Positions 38,601-47,954 are shown, counted from the first letter of the stretch. The stretch: DNA of 64,000 nt from Chitinophaga sp. GbtcB8 (GCF_019091455.1 NZ_JAGXJN010000024.1:56680-120679); one strand, 5' to 3'. Program-made: numbers and translations. Notes: a model not told the origin generated them from the letters alone.

Positions 38601-39267
38601 AGGTATCAATGTCTTTTTGCTCCAGGGCAAGCTGCAGCGCTACCCTTCTGTCATAATCAGCATTCACCCGCAGGAAGGATACAATGGCTACCAGCAGGGA
38701 TAACAGGGAGGCTATGATAATAAGCACCGGCGTGTATGCTGCAAAACGGTTTGTTTTTTCTGTACGTAGTTTAAGCAGTGCCTGTTCCCGGTCCTGCATG
38801 GTTGTTATCAGGCGGCGTATTTCATCCATTTGCACTTTACCCTGTGTCAGGTCCTGCTCATTATTTGCAACGCCTCTTTTTTTGCTGTCAATAATATCCC
38901 GTAACAGGGCAAAACGTTGCACCACCAGGTCGCGCAGCTGCTGCAGGGATTGTTGCTGCCTGGGATTATCGAGCGTAAGCTTTTCTACTTCATTCAGCGT
39001 AGTGAGGGCGCGGTCACGGGCGCCATTATAAGGATCTAAAAACTCCGTTTTGCCGGTGAGCAGATATCCCCGTTGCCCGGTTTCCCCATCTTTTAAAGCA
39101 GAGGAGATCTGCTCCACCTTCATGATCAAGTTATTGGTATGGTCTACCAATCCCTGCCCTTCCAGCAAATTATGGATGCTCATGTAAGATGCTACAGAGC
39201 TTATGATCACCAGGAAAAGGGACAGGCCGTAAGTGATTATTAAATTCCTTTTGAATGATTCGTTCAT
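35665..39267 (-). CDS. CHASE3-HAMP-GAF hybrid histidine kinase with three receivers
   Basis: 1200 residues. The order is TM1 (about 10-32), an extracytoplasmic CHASE3 domain (to about 175), TM2 (about 180-200), HAMP (about 210-265), GAF (about 290-430), a long coiled coil of Glu/Gln repeats (to about 525), HisKA with H box NMSHGLRPPLNS, HATPase (ending GLGLSISRELAKLLGG) and three REC domains (VILIIEDDTAF, VLIVEENQKHA, VVLVADDDVRN). This layout is common in Bacteroidota signalling clusters with CheR and CheB. The second REC begins IVEENQ, which may alter its metal site. It is the core sensor of the operon. Confidence 0.93.
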   Translation of the reverse strand: MNESFKRNLIITYGLSLFLVIISSVASYMSIHNLLEGQGLVDHTNNLIMKVEQISSALKDGETGQRGYLLTGKTEFLDPYNGARDRALTTLNEVEKLTLDNPRQQQSLQQLRDLVVQRFALLRDIIDSKKRGVANNEQDLTQGKVQMDEIRRLITTMQDREQALLKLRTEKTNRFAAYTPVLIIIASLLSLLVAIVSFLRVNADYDRRVALQLALEQKDIDTSNRLAIIQGIADKISGGNYQVRVSDEGKDVLGSLGVALNKMAQSLDYSFATLSHKEWTQTGIASLNEKMIGEKQLDVLAYSIIEFITDYTGSQVGAVYLLKDEETLGLTASYGLNKDSAKKTLLLGEDLAGQAALSGKDLLLENIADAALVVNHAAGSIKPQNIIAVPLIHERRLKGVMELATLDTYSSVVREFLKIASYNIGQAIHSAQDHQRLQDLLAETQAQSEELQSQHSELENINTELEAQSQKLQASEEELRVQQEELQQANQELEERSRLLEEKNELILERNFEIQAKAEELAQTTKYKSEFLANMSHGLRPPLNSILLLSRLLSENHAGNLLSDQIEYATVIRSSGNGLLTLIDEILDLSKIESGKMELEYEYVDIESVTGEMSSLFGPIAKDKNITFRIAAADELPKMLETDRLRLQQILRNLISNALKFTARGAVTLHITKDVHTISFAVQDTGIGIPADKQQTVFEAFQQADGSTRRKYGGSGLGLSISRELAKLLGGEISLDSEEGKGSTFTLTLPLQKGASIHPVKPIIPAPVQEEITASQQEKPKEDELVKDLQFLSAHIPPAVPDDRDNIKAGEKVILIIEDDTAFARSLLDYTRQKGYKGIVAVRGDEGVELARRFRPLGILLDIQLPVKTGWEVMEELKADAATRPIPVHMMSSYQAKTRSLSRGAVDFINKPVDIDKLSDVFLRIEQALSRHPKKVLIVEENQKHAQALAYYLDGFNVHTQIRTTVGDGITALNRSEVDCVILDMGVPAQHSYDVLEEVKKSPGYENLPIIVFTGRNLSHVEEMRIKQYADSIVVKTAHSYQRILDEVSLFLHLVEENTKDRSVTRYKRMGALSEVLKGKVVLVADDDVRNIFSLTKSLEAYGMKVISAIDGREALKQLDEVPSVDLVLMDMMMAEMDGYEATRRIRQMHKYRNLPVIAVTAKAMTGDREKCINAGASDYITKPVDVDQLVSLLRVWLYE

Positions 39268-39277
39268 GTATATACGT

Positions 39278-40480
39278 TTATAGTCCCTGTGTTTCTGTTT
39301 CTAATATGGCGGTTTGTTTCAGCGGCAGCACCAGCATAAAGGTGGCGCCCTGGCCTTCCCTGCTTTCTGCAGAGATAAGGCCGTTATGTTTCTGGATGAT
39401 CTTTTTTACGATGGTTAAGCCGATGCCGGTACCATGATATTCATCTTTGCCATGCAGGCGCTGGAACATGTGGAATATTTTATCGAGGTACATTTCATTA
39501 AACCCTATTCCGTTGTCGGAAATATAGATGCGGCACCAGGCGCCTTTGCCGGAAATGCCGGCGGTAAGGGAGCGCTGGTCTATCAGCTCACTCCATATCT
39601 TAATAACAGGCGGGGTATCTTTTTTAGAGAATTTAAGCGCATTGCTGACCAGGTTCTGAAACAGCTGCCGCATTTGGTCCTGGATGGCTTCAATGACGGG
39701 CAGGTGGCTGATCTGCAGCACGGCTTCTTTTTCCTTAATGGCTACTTCCAGGTCGGCCATGGTTTCCTGTACCAGCTGGTTCAGGTTGCAGGTATTGAAC
39801 CGGGGCTGTTCTGCCAGGTGGGAATAGCTAAGCAGGTCGTTAATAAGGCTGCGCATGCGCTCTGAGGAGGATATGACCTTGTTCATATACTGCAGGGCTT
39901 CCGGATCGCTGCCCAGGAACCGTTCTATTACCAGGCGGCTGAAGGTAATGATCTTGCGCAGCGGCTCCCGCAGGTCGTGGGAGGCTATGAAGGCATATTG
40001 CTGCAGCTCTGCATTGCTAAGCTCCAGCTCTTTATTGGCCTGCACCAGGGCTTTGGTACGCTCTTCCACCTTTTGCTCCAGCGTTTCTTTTATATCATTC
40101 AGCTCTTTTGTTTGCCGGTACAGGCGGGTAAAGGTTTTTACCTTTAATAGCAGGATGTCGGCATCAAAGGGTTTGGTAATATAATCCACTCCGCCGGAGG
40201 CATATCCTTTGGTTACAAAACGTTTGTCAATATTTACTGCGGACAGGAAAATGATGGGAATGTCCCTGGAGCGGCTGTAACCGGTAATGGTTTCTGCTAC
40301 TTCATAGCCGTCCATGCCGGGCATTTGCACATCCAGGATAATGAGCTCATATTCATTCCTGAGTATCCTTTTCAGGGCTTCTTCGCCGGAGGTGGCAGTG
40401 TCTACCTCATAGAGATTGAGGCGGAGCAAAGCTTTTAGCGAGTAAAGATTTTCCTGTTTGTCGTCAACGATCAAGATCAT
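39278..40480 (-). CDS. REC-histidine kinase (receiver at N-terminus)
   Basis: 400 residues from the ATG at 40480 (MILIVDDKQENLYSL); in-frame Met codons at 40501 and 40522 would add up to 14 residues. The order is REC (phospho-Asp in LIILDVQMPGMDG), a coiled coil, HisKA (FIASHDLREPLRKIITF) and HATPase (DNGIGF, GTGIGLTIVKKI). It is cytosolic. Such proteins receive phosphate from upstream kinases and relay it. It sits directly upstream of the hybrid kinase (10-base gap) in one operon. Confidence 0.92.
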   Translation of the reverse strand: MILIVDDKQENLYSLKALLRLNLYEVDTATSGEEALKRILRNEYELIILDVQMPGMDGYEVAETITGYSRSRDIPIIFLSAVNIDKRFVTKGYASGGVDYITKPFDADILLLKVKTFTRLYRQTKELNDIKETLEQKVEERTKALVQANKELELSNAELQQYAFIASHDLREPLRKIITFSRLVIERFLGSDPEALQYMNKVISSSERMRSLINDLLSYSHLAEQPRFNTCNLNQLVQETMADLEVAIKEKEAVLQISHLPVIEAIQDQMRQLFQNLVSNALKFSKKDTPPVIKIWSELIDQRSLTAGISGKGAWCRIYISDNGIGFNEMYLDKIFHMFQRLHGKDEYHGTGIGLTIVKKIIQKHNGLISAESREGQGATFMLVLPLKQTAILETETQGL

Positions 40481-40515
40481 ACTGGGATGACTGAAAAACA
40501 TTAATAAAACCAGCG

Positions 40516-40968
40516 TCAGCAAATTACGCAGGCGGGTACGGTCTGCCGCAGGGTTTTGAGGGCTGTGTGCAGGTCAAGATGTACATTTCCTGCAATGGCT
40601 TCCAGGATCTCCTGCAGCTCTCTGAGGCTGGTGGGTTTGGTAATAAAGCTCACCGCGCCCTTCTGCATGGCCTGTTCTACATCCTTTGGCTGTGAGGAGG
40701 TTGTGTACATGATCACCGGTATCTGTTTAAGGGCATCATCCTCTTTAAGGGCTGCCAGGCACTGGCGGCCATCCATGCGGGGCATGTTCAGGTCCAGGAA
40801 AATAACATCCGGCCGGGTAATACCTTCCCGTAATGCAGCCAGCGCTTCGTGCCCATTGGCGGCGGAAGCAAACACTACTGCGGGGTCTACCTGCTGCAAT
40901 ACTTCTTCAAATAATGACGTGTCGTCTAAATCATCATCAACCAGCAAAAATGTAGTTGGATTCTTCAT
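40516..40968 (-). CDS. Response regulator, first gene of the signalling operon
   Basis: 150 residues from the ATG at 40968 (MKNPTTFLLVDDDLDD). REC only, with phospho-Asp in VIFLDLNMPRMDGRQCL and Lys in FITKPTSLREL. It resembles the Rcp1-type regulators that pair with light- or redox-sensing kinases in Bacteroidota. It is separated by only 35 bases from the next gene and begins the six-gene minus-strand unit. Confidence 0.93.
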   Translation of the reverse strand: MKNPTTFLLVDDDLDDTSLFEEVLQQVDPAVVFASAANGHEALAALREGITRPDVIFLDLNMPRMDGRQCLAALKEDDALKQIPVIMYTTSSQPKDVEQAMQKGAVSFITKPTSLRELQEILEAIAGNVHLDLHTALKTLRQTVPACVIC

Positions 40969-41159
40969 ATAATCGATCTCTTGTTCGCGCAAAATTAATT
41001 CAATCTGAGGAGTATCAGTGTTTTTGCCATAATGGTCCCCTCCGCGTATGCGGCATTTTTGGACGTGCGTCCCTCCCCGTGTTGTGGTGTACGGCGGATC
41101 TTACAATTGAATAGAGGTATAAACGAATATTAAATATAAAAACAATTTACTGCATCCGG

Positions 41160-41693
41160 TTATTTTGCCTGGAATTTTTGTTTCCATTCCCGCAGGCGCT
41201 GGGGGTAGGCGGTATCCTTTTTCTCTGCATAGATCTTTACCCGTCCTTTTACGGCTATGCCGGCATAAATAATATCGCGGCTCATATCTATTACCAGGGC
41301 GGCTTCGTCCCTACCGCAGTTATGCGGCTGGCAGCCTTCATTATAGAAGATATTGTTTTCTATTTCTATGGGCGGGGCTACCTGGAAGCGCTGGAAGAAC
41401 AGGAGGCTGTCCCGGTTCAGCAGGCGGTGAAAACGTTCTTTCAGCGGCTCTTTATCCAGCAGGTCCACCTCGCCGGCATAACGGCCAATATAGTCCTCAA
41501 AACGGCTCCAGGAGGTGATCTCATCGGCCATAATGGTATCCGGTACCGGTATCATGGTGTCGGCAGAGGGTATGATGGTGGTATCCGGCCGGCGTTGTTC
41601 CATTTTTTTGGGTATAACAGGCTTGCATGCACACAGCTGTATGCAAAACAGTGAAGGCAACAGCATTCTCATAGTTATGGTAGCGATTCTCAT
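41160..41693 (-). CDS. Hypothetical lipoprotein
   Basis: 177 residues, or 169 from Met9. The N-terminal hydrophobic stretch ends in QLCACKP, a possible lipobox, so it is probably membrane-anchored. The body has GCQPHNCGRDEAALVIDMSR with two Cys, and no family is recognised. No conserved operon partner is visible; the enoyl-CoA hydratase lies 65 bases upstream on the same strand. Confidence 0.7.
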   Translation of the reverse strand: MRIATITMRMLLPSLFCIQLCACKPVIPKKMEQRRPDTTIIPSADTMIPVPDTIMADEITSWSRFEDYIGRYAGEVDLLDKEPLKERFHRLLNRDSLLFFQRFQVAPPIEIENNIFYNEGCQPHNCGRDEAALVIDMSRDIIYAGIAVKGRVKIYAEKKDTAYPQRLREWKQKFQAK

Positions 41694-41758
41694 TAATTCA
41701 ATTACAATTTTTTGGGTGCTGCCGGGGTTCAGGTGTGTGTTGCTTCTGCCAATAGTTA

Positions 41759-42538
41759 TTATTTACCTGTAAAGTGCGGCGCCCGTTTTTCTATAAACGC
41801 CTGCATACCTTCTTTCTGATCGTCAGATGCGAACAGCAGGTAAAAATTCTTACGTTCAAAGTGCAACCCTTCCTCCAGGCTGCTGTCAAATGCTTTAAGC
41901 ACGGCTTCCTTGGCCATTTTGGTGGCTAGGGGGCTCATTCCGGCTATTTCCTTTGCCAGTTTTATAGCTTCTTCCAGGTATAGCTCTACAGGCGTTATAC
42001 GGTTAACCAACCCGGCCTGCAGGGCTTCTGCGGCGGTGATAAAACGTCCTGTGAGCACCATTTCCATGGCCAGGGCTTTACCTACGGCCCTGGTAAGGCG
42101 CTGGGTGCCCCCTGCGCCAGGCATTACGCCGATCTTAATTTCCGGCTGTCCGAAACGGGCGGTTTCGCTGGCTACTATCATATCGCAGAGCATGGCCAGC
42201 TCACAGCCCCCACCCAGTGCAAAACCGCTTACGGCTGCTATGATGGGTTTCCTGGTTTTTTTGATGGCGTCCCAGGTGCTGAACTGATCGGTGTTATACA
42301 TGTCTATGGCGCTTTTACCTGCCATTTGTGTAATATCGGCCCCGGCTGCAAATGCTTTTTCATTGCCACTGATGATGATTGCGCGAACCTGGTCGTCGGC
42401 GTCCAGTGTTTGCAGGGCTGCTTTCAGCTCTGTCATCAGTTGCAGGTTAAGGGCATTGAGTGCATTGGGGCGGTTCAGCTGTATGTGCGCAACGTAGGTT
42501 GCTACCTGTTGGTGTACGATTATAAATTCCGGTTGCAT
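41759..42538 (-). CDS. Enoyl-CoA hydratase
   Basis: 259 residues, full length for the crotonase family. The oxyanion-hole stretch AFAAGADITQMA and the two catalytic glutamates, in FALGGGCELAMLCDM and FGQPEIKIGVMPGAGGTQR, are intact, as expected for true enoyl-CoA hydratases. It hydrates trans-2-enoyl-CoA in fatty-acid or amino-acid degradation. The DUF3667 gene ends 8 bases upstream of its region on the same strand, but a functional link is not evident. Confidence 0.95.
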   Translation of the reverse strand: MQPEFIIVHQQVATYVAHIQLNRPNALNALNLQLMTELKAALQTLDADDQVRAIIISGNEKAFAAGADITQMAGKSAIDMYNTDQFSTWDAIKKTRKPIIAAVSGFALGGGCELAMLCDMIVASETARFGQPEIKIGVMPGAGGTQRLTRAVGKALAMEMVLTGRFITAAEALQAGLVNRITPVELYLEEAIKLAKEIAGMSPLATKMAKEAVLKAFDSSLEEGLHFERKNFYLLFASDDQKEGMQAFIEKRAPHFTGK

Positions 42539-42546
42539 CTATAAAA

Positions 42547-43665
42547 TTACAGAATTACCGCAAATATGATCAGCACAAAGAATGCGCCTACAAAAGCAAA
42601 GCTGATGCTATACCCGAATACCAGCAGCAGGGACTTGGCAAACGACCGCCGGAAGCTTTGCTGGTAGGTATTCCGCAAGGCCAGCACCAGGTATGTGAAT
42701 ATAAGCAGGGTGCTCCAGCCAATGAAATTCTCCCAGCCGGTTATTTTTTCCAGGATGTAAGCCAGCAGCAATACCGTATAGGCAAAACAGTGTACATGCA
42801 GGGCAAAAATGGCATGATCCGTATAATACCAGCGCTTCCAGTTGTAGATCAGCTTTAGCCACAGGGCAAATAAGGGCAGCAGCACAAACATCATTTTAGG
42901 GAAATGGTGTTTGAGGGCTTCTGAGAGGCCTTCCTGGAAATTGTCGCTAAAATCCATGTTGATCAGCTTGCGGATGGCAACCCGCTTAAACCAGCCGTCC
43001 CTTTGGTCTTTGGGCAGGGCGGCCTGCGCGGAATCATAGGCTTCCACATCCGCATACTTTTTGCGGGGGTCCAGCTCATTCTCTGCCAGTCCTGGTTCCA
43101 GCTGATCTTCACTGCTATCTTTGGCAGTGGCGGTATCATGGCTGCCGGCTGCTACCGGCGCTGCGGCATCATGCCTGTTGGCGGAATCGTACCGGTAGCG
43201 GTGCGCCAGGGAATCCACCGCCCGGGCAAGATCTTTATTATTTTTGAGGGAGTCCTTTACAGCGCCCAGGATGCCGGTAATGGACGGGAGCTGATCTTTG
43301 GCAGCGGCTTCCTTTTGGGCGGAATGTTTTTCCCTTTTTTCATGGGAATCATGGGAAAGCATGGCCCAGGTAAGGAAAAACACAAAGGATATAAAGATGT
43401 AGAGCTTTATGGGGTTTACAAAGGCTACCCGGCGGCCGGCCATATATTCTTTGGTTAAACGCCCGGGCCGGAATAACAGGTGGCTGATGGTTTTCAGGAA
43501 CTGGGAATCATAGTGCAGCACATCGCCTACAAAATGTTTTACCAGGTGACCAAAAGATTCATGGGGAACGGCATTTTCCTGGCCGCAGTGCGTACAATAC
43601 CTTTCCGGAACTTCCGTTCCGCAATTCAGGCAGTGCTTATCCTCCCGTAACGGTTGTGTTTTCAA
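42547..43665 (-). CDS. DUF3667 family membrane protein
   Basis: 372 residues. The N-terminus has a zinc-ribbon-like double CxxC (HCLNCGTEVPERYCTHCGQEN, shown in part), then the DUF3667 core SFGHLVKHFVGDVLHYDSQF and GRLTKEYMAGRRVAFVNPIK, a first TM, a long Lys/Asp/Ala-rich insertion (about 115-225), and four C-terminal TM helices. The family is abundant in Bacteroidota and of unknown function. Confidence 0.92.
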   Translation of the reverse strand: MKTQPLREDKHCLNCGTEVPERYCTHCGQENAVPHESFGHLVKHFVGDVLHYDSQFLKTISHLLFRPGRLTKEYMAGRRVAFVNPIKLYIFISFVFFLTWAMLSHDSHEKREKHSAQKEAAAKDQLPSITGILGAVKDSLKNNKDLARAVDSLAHRYRYDSANRHDAAAPVAAGSHDTATAKDSSEDQLEPGLAENELDPRKKYADVEAYDSAQAALPKDQRDGWFKRVAIRKLINMDFSDNFQEGLSEALKHHFPKMMFVLLPLFALWLKLIYNWKRWYYTDHAIFALHVHCFAYTVLLLAYILEKITGWENFIGWSTLLIFTYLVLALRNTYQQSFRRSFAKSLLLVFGYSISFAFVGAFFVLIIFAVIL

Positions 43666-43808
43666 GTAATTGCTAGGTTAGGCGCCTCAAAATAGCAAAT
43701 CTTTGCCGCAAATTCCCAAAGGACAGAAAATCTTATATATCTAAAAAATTTTCAAATGATTTCAACGTTAGTATTTTTGTCACCTATTAGCATTTACGCG
43801 TTCAAACT

Positions 43809-44675
43809 ATGATGCACACTAAAAAGTACTGTTTATTAGCGGGTTGCCTGCTGCTGTTCACTGCCCGTAGCATGGCCCAATACTATTACCAGGATATTTA
43901 CAATACGCGCCAGACCAGCAGTAATATGGCGCAGCTGAAGGAAAACAATGTAAGGGTACAGGGGGTACAAAGCCTGGATGCCAGTATGGAAACCGACAAT
44001 GACTTCAGGTGCCAGCGTATTCTTTCGCCCAACTTCCGGCAAATGCGGGCCATTACACAGTCGCGGGGTACGGGGCTGAGTATTATGACCTCTACCTTCT
44101 CTGCCAAAGGCACGCTGATGAAAACCACGGACAGTACGGAGAGCAGCATTACTACCATCCAGTACAGGTATGATACGGCCGGGCGGCTTACGGAGATCCA
44201 TACCAGCTCCCTTTCAGAGGCAGGCAGCAACAAGTTCCGTGTTACAGAAACCCGTACTTACCTGTATGATGAAAGGGGCTACCTGGCCAGCATGATCCAT
44301 AAAAAGAGCCTGGGTGGCAATGACTCTACCACCGTGCTGTTTAAAACGGACGAACAGGGCCATGTAACGGAGGAGCAGGAATATGGTAAGAGCATGCGCA
44401 GCCCCCGCATTTATTATAACTATGATGCACAGGGCCGTTTAACAGATGTGCTGCGGTACCATACCGCCAAAAAACGCATGCTGCCGGATTATATGTTTGA
44501 GTATGATGCGCAGCAACGCCTTTCACAAATGACCACCGTGAATGCGGAAACGGCTGATTACACCGTTTGGAAATATAAGTATGATGAAAAAGGATTGCCG
44601 CTGCGGGAAGAGTGTTATGGTAAAGAGAAAGCGCTGCTGGGCATTGTGAAATATAATTACGAGTTCCTCAAATAA
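43809..44675 (+). CDS. Secreted RHS/YD-repeat-like protein
   Basis: 288 residues; the start may be the second Met codon (43812). A signal peptide is followed by repeats of the type YRYDTAGRLTEIH, YLYDERGYLASMI, YNYDAQGRLTDVL and YKYDEKGLPLREE, i.e. five YD-type beta repeats without a toxin tip. This looks like a short, exported structural protein of unknown role. A -7-like box TATTTTTG occurs at 43772-43779. It is too short to be a polymorphic toxin shell. Confidence 0.8.
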   Translation: MMHTKKYCLLAGCLLLFTARSMAQYYYQDIYNTRQTSSNMAQLKENNVRVQGVQSLDASMETDNDFRCQRILSPNFRQMRAITQSRGTGLSIMTSTFSAKGTLMKTTDSTESSITTIQYRYDTAGRLTEIHTSSLSEAGSNKFRVTETRTYLYDERGYLASMIHKKSLGGNDSTTVLFKTDEQGHVTEEQEYGKSMRSPRIYYNYDAQGRLTDVLRYHTAKKRMLPDYMFEYDAQQRLSQMTTVNAETADYTVWKYKYDEKGLPLREECYGKEKALLGIVKYNYEFLK

Positions 44676-44823
44676 ACATCTTATCTAGCGCCATAGCGGG
44701 TAACAGGGCTTTATGATATTTTTATGACATAACACCGTTCCTTGTTAACGGTAATCAATGTATATTTAGAGATATGCTTATGTCAATGTAGTGACCCAAT
44801 TTTAAAGCCCTGTTATTTGCTGT

Positions 44824-47800
44824 ATGGAAACTCCGTTCACTTTTTGTGACAACCTGGTCATAAGGGTTCCGCGTTTGCCTTTTCAACTACACTTTGAAGC
44901 AGCTACAGTACAGCAATTGCTTACAGATGCCGCCTTCCTGGAATCAGTGTACATTGCCTCGCCGGTGTTGTATGATGAAGCGGTACGCTTACGCGAAGGG
45001 CAGCTGCATACGGCAAAAGAACAGGCCAAGGTTACGGATGCGCTGGTTAAATATTATACCCGCTCCTACAGCCGCTGCACGCCTTTTGGATTATTTTCCT
45101 CCTGCACTACTTTACCCTGGGCGCAAACACCCTCCCCTGCTAACTTTAAAGCCATGCCCCTGCAAAGGCACACACGGCTGGATATGTATTACCTGGGCGC
45201 ATTAGCCCAACAGCTGCTGCAGCTACCCTCCATACGGGAACGGCTATTGTTTTTTCCGAACAACAGCCGCTATGTAATGGGGAATGAGCTGCGGTACATG
45301 GAATACGGGTATGTGCAAAACAAACGGTTTTACCGCATTAGCGCAGTGGAGCACCAGCCTGCTTTGCAAACGGTGCTGGCTGCTGCAGAAAAAGGGGCAA
45401 CGCTGTTTGAGCTGTGCGCTTTATTAACGGTTCCCGGGCCTGATGCGCTGGATTATATTAACTCCCTGGTAGCTGCACAGGTACTGGTAAGCGAGCTGGA
45501 ACCAGCCATTACCGGCCCTGCTTTTTTAACACAGCTGCTAAGCGTGCTGCAGCGGTTACAGGCACCTGCCGCACCCGTATTGGAGGAGGTGCAGGCTGCG
45601 CTGCTGGCGCTGGATACGCAGGATACCAACCCCATTGCTGCTTACGAACATATTATACAACTGATCACACAGCTGCAGACGCCTTTTGAAGCGGGTAAGC
45701 TGCTGCAGGTAGATGCATTCCGCCCCCCCGCTGCCGGCAGCGGTGTGCCTGCCAGCTTACAAACAGATCTACTGGGCGCGCTGGAAATTTTACATACCCT
45801 GCATCAACATAAAGGGGGTAAGATACCTGCCCTGCAAACCTTTATAGAAAAATTCTATGCACGGTATGCGGATGAAGCTATTCCGCTGGTACAAGCGCTG
45901 GATGCGGAATCCGGCATAGGTTACCCTGCCGGTACGGCTGCATCGTTTGCACCGCTGGTAGACGGGCTGCCCATGCCGGCACAAACGGACACGCCTGCAC
46001 GTACCCTAATGGCTACGGACGAATGGCTGCTGGCACAGCTAACACGCTGCCTGCATACCGGGCAGCAGGAGCTGGTGCTGGACGATGCTGTTATTCCGCG
46101 CAGCGCAGATCATACGGAGGCTTTCCCTCCTTCCCTTTCTGCCGTGTTCCGGCTGCTGGATGCGGATAGCGGATACCTGCAGCTGGAAGGTTTTTTTGGC
46201 CCCAGCGCAGCAGGTATGCTGGGCCGGTTTGCCTATGGCGATGAGCAGCTGCATGACCTGACCCTGCATATTACGCAGGAAGAACAACGGCTGAATGAAG
46301 GGGTGATCTTTGCGGAGATCATTCACCTGCCGGACAACCGCACGGGCAACGTGATCCTGCACCCGGCTTTCAGGGAATATGAAATTCCCTATTTGGCTCA
46401 ATCGTCCCTGCCTGCGGAGCAGCAAATACCTATACAGGACCTGTACCTGCGCGTGGCAGATCAGCAGCTGCAGCTATTTTCCAAAAAGCTGGATAAACAA
46501 ATTATACCACGGTTAAGCAACATGCATAACTATGCGCTGCATGCATTACCCGTGTATCACTTTTTATGCGACCTGCAAAAACAAGGTTTGCGCACTGCTT
46601 ACCTGTTTGAGTGGAAAACCCAACCTTTCCGCTTTACTTTTCTGCCACGGGTACGGTATAAAAATATTGTATTAAGCGTGGCGCAATGGCAGCTGGAACA
46701 GGCCGACATCAGTGCGTTGCAGCAAAACACTATGGAGGCCCTGCCGGCGGCCGTGCAGCGCTTCCGGGAACAGTGGCAGCTACCGCAGCTGTTGGTGCTG
46801 GCAGACGGCGATCATGAGCTGCTGATAGACCTGGATAATTTATACACAGTGCAGGCCTGGCTACGCACAGTAAAACAACGGACGGCCTTTACCCTGAAAG
46901 AATTTTTACCCGGTACCGGCGACTATATACAGCAATGCGTGGCCCCCATGATCAAAACCACGGCTACGTATAACCCTGTGCGTGAGCCGGTAGAAACTAT
47001 TATTACACCGGGCATACAACGCAGCTTCCCCGTGGGATCGGAATGGCTGTACTATAAGCTGTATTGCGGGCCTTCACTGGCGGATAATATACTTACAGAA
47101 CAGGTACGGCCTGTGGTGGAAACATTAACAGCAGCCGGTATTATAGACCAGTGGTTCTTTATCCGCTACCTGGACCCGGATTTTCACCTGCGTATACGCT
47201 TTCACTTAACAGATAACCGGCAGGCCGGGGAAGCCATTGCCCTGCTAAGCCAGGCCCTGGCGCCTTTGCAGGTTTCGCATATGATCTGGAAAACACGCCT
47301 GGATACTTATAAACGGGAGCTGGAAAGATACGGCGGCGCTGCTGCCATGGCGCTGTCTGAAAAGCTGTTTTTTTATGACAGCCAGGCCATCCTGGAACTG
47401 TTAGCCATGCTAAGCGGCGATGAGCAGGAAAAAATAAAATGGTTATGGGCACTGAAAGGCATGGATACCTGGCTGAATGATCTTCAGCTGGATACTGCGG
47501 AGAAAAAAGCTTTCATACTGCAGCAGAAAACAGCCTTTGCACAGGAAATGCAGGTGGATAAACCCATGCGGCAGCAGCTGAACCAGCAGTATGAGCAGCA
47601 TGCCGGCTACATCCATGAAATTATGGAAGATATTACCCCGCAGAACCGTTTTTACCCGGTGCTACAGCTGCTGGAAGCACGCAGCCAGCAGACAGCTCCC
47701 CTCGCGCAACAGCTTATTCAGCTGCGGCAGCAAGGGCGGCTTACCGTTAACTGGTTCCATTTAACTGGCAGCTATGTGCACATGATGATAAACCGGATCA

Positions 47801-47898
47801 TGACCAGCAAACCGCGGTTATATGAAATGGCGCTGTATGATATCCTGGACCGGTATGAAGCACGGAAGTATTATTTGGCCAATATACAAAAGGGGTAG
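44824..47898 (+). CDS. Full-length LanB-type lantibiotic dehydratase
   Basis: 1024 residues, the size of class I LanB. The N-terminal glutamylation domain (Lant_dehydr_N, about 1-700) contains VIRVPRLPF and R80-SYS-R84-CTPFGLF, equivalent to the tRNA-Glu-dependent active-site arginines of NisB. The C-terminal elimination domain (SpaB_C / thiopeptide-type, about 735-1010) has WFFIRYLDPDFHLRIRFH with R781, H788, R790 and R792, and SYVHMMINRIM with H986, matching the elimination residues. Both half-reactions therefore look intact: Ser/Thr glutamylation followed by elimination to Dha/Dhb. Two precursor genes start 56 bases downstream, with one terminator after them. No LanC, LanP or LanT is nearby. 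It is cytosolic. Confidence 0.95.
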   Translation: METPFTFCDNLVIRVPRLPFQLHFEAATVQQLLTDAAFLESVYIASPVLYDEAVRLREGQLHTAKEQAKVTDALVKYYTRSYSRCTPFGLFSSCTTLPWAQTPSPANFKAMPLQRHTRLDMYYLGALAQQLLQLPSIRERLLFFPNNSRYVMGNELRYMEYGYVQNKRFYRISAVEHQPALQTVLAAAEKGATLFELCALLTVPGPDALDYINSLVAAQVLVSELEPAITGPAFLTQLLSVLQRLQAPAAPVLEEVQAALLALDTQDTNPIAAYEHIIQLITQLQTPFEAGKLLQVDAFRPPAAGSGVPASLQTDLLGALEILHTLHQHKGGKIPALQTFIEKFYARYADEAIPLVQALDAESGIGYPAGTAASFAPLVDGLPMPAQTDTPARTLMATDEWLLAQLTRCLHTGQQELVLDDAVIPRSADHTEAFPPSLSAVFRLLDADSGYLQLEGFFGPSAAGMLGRFAYGDEQLHDLTLHITQEEQRLNEGVIFAEIIHLPDNRTGNVILHPAFREYEIPYLAQSSLPAEQQIPIQDLYLRVADQQLQLFSKKLDKQIIPRLSNMHNYALHALPVYHFLCDLQKQGLRTAYLFEWKTQPFRFTFLPRVRYKNIVLSVAQWQLEQADISALQQNTMEALPAAVQRFREQWQLPQLLVLADGDHELLIDLDNLYTVQAWLRTVKQRTAFTLKEFLPGTGDYIQQCVAPMIKTTATYNPVREPVETIITPGIQRSFPVGSEWLYYKLYCGPSLADNILTEQVRPVVETLTAAGIIDQWFFIRYLDPDFHLRIRFHLTDNRQAGEAIALLSQALAPLQVSHMIWKTRLDTYKRELERYGGAAAMALSEKLFFYDSQAILELLAMLSGDEQEKIKWLWALKGMDTWLNDLQLDTAEKKAFILQQKTAFAQEMQVDKPMRQQLNQQYEQHAGYIHEIMEDITPQNRFYPVLQLLEARSQQTAPLAQQLIQLRQQGRLTVNWFHLTGSYVHMMINRIMTSKPRLYEMALYDILDRYEARKYYLANIQKG

Positions 47899-47954
47899 CC
47901 GAAACACCTTTAAAAGAGTAGGCATTTATTGTTCACCTAAAAAAAATCTAAACC

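Noticed and set aside
43809..44675. Polymorphic RHS toxin
   Set aside because: Only five YD-type repeats, no toxin domain and no immunity gene adjacent.
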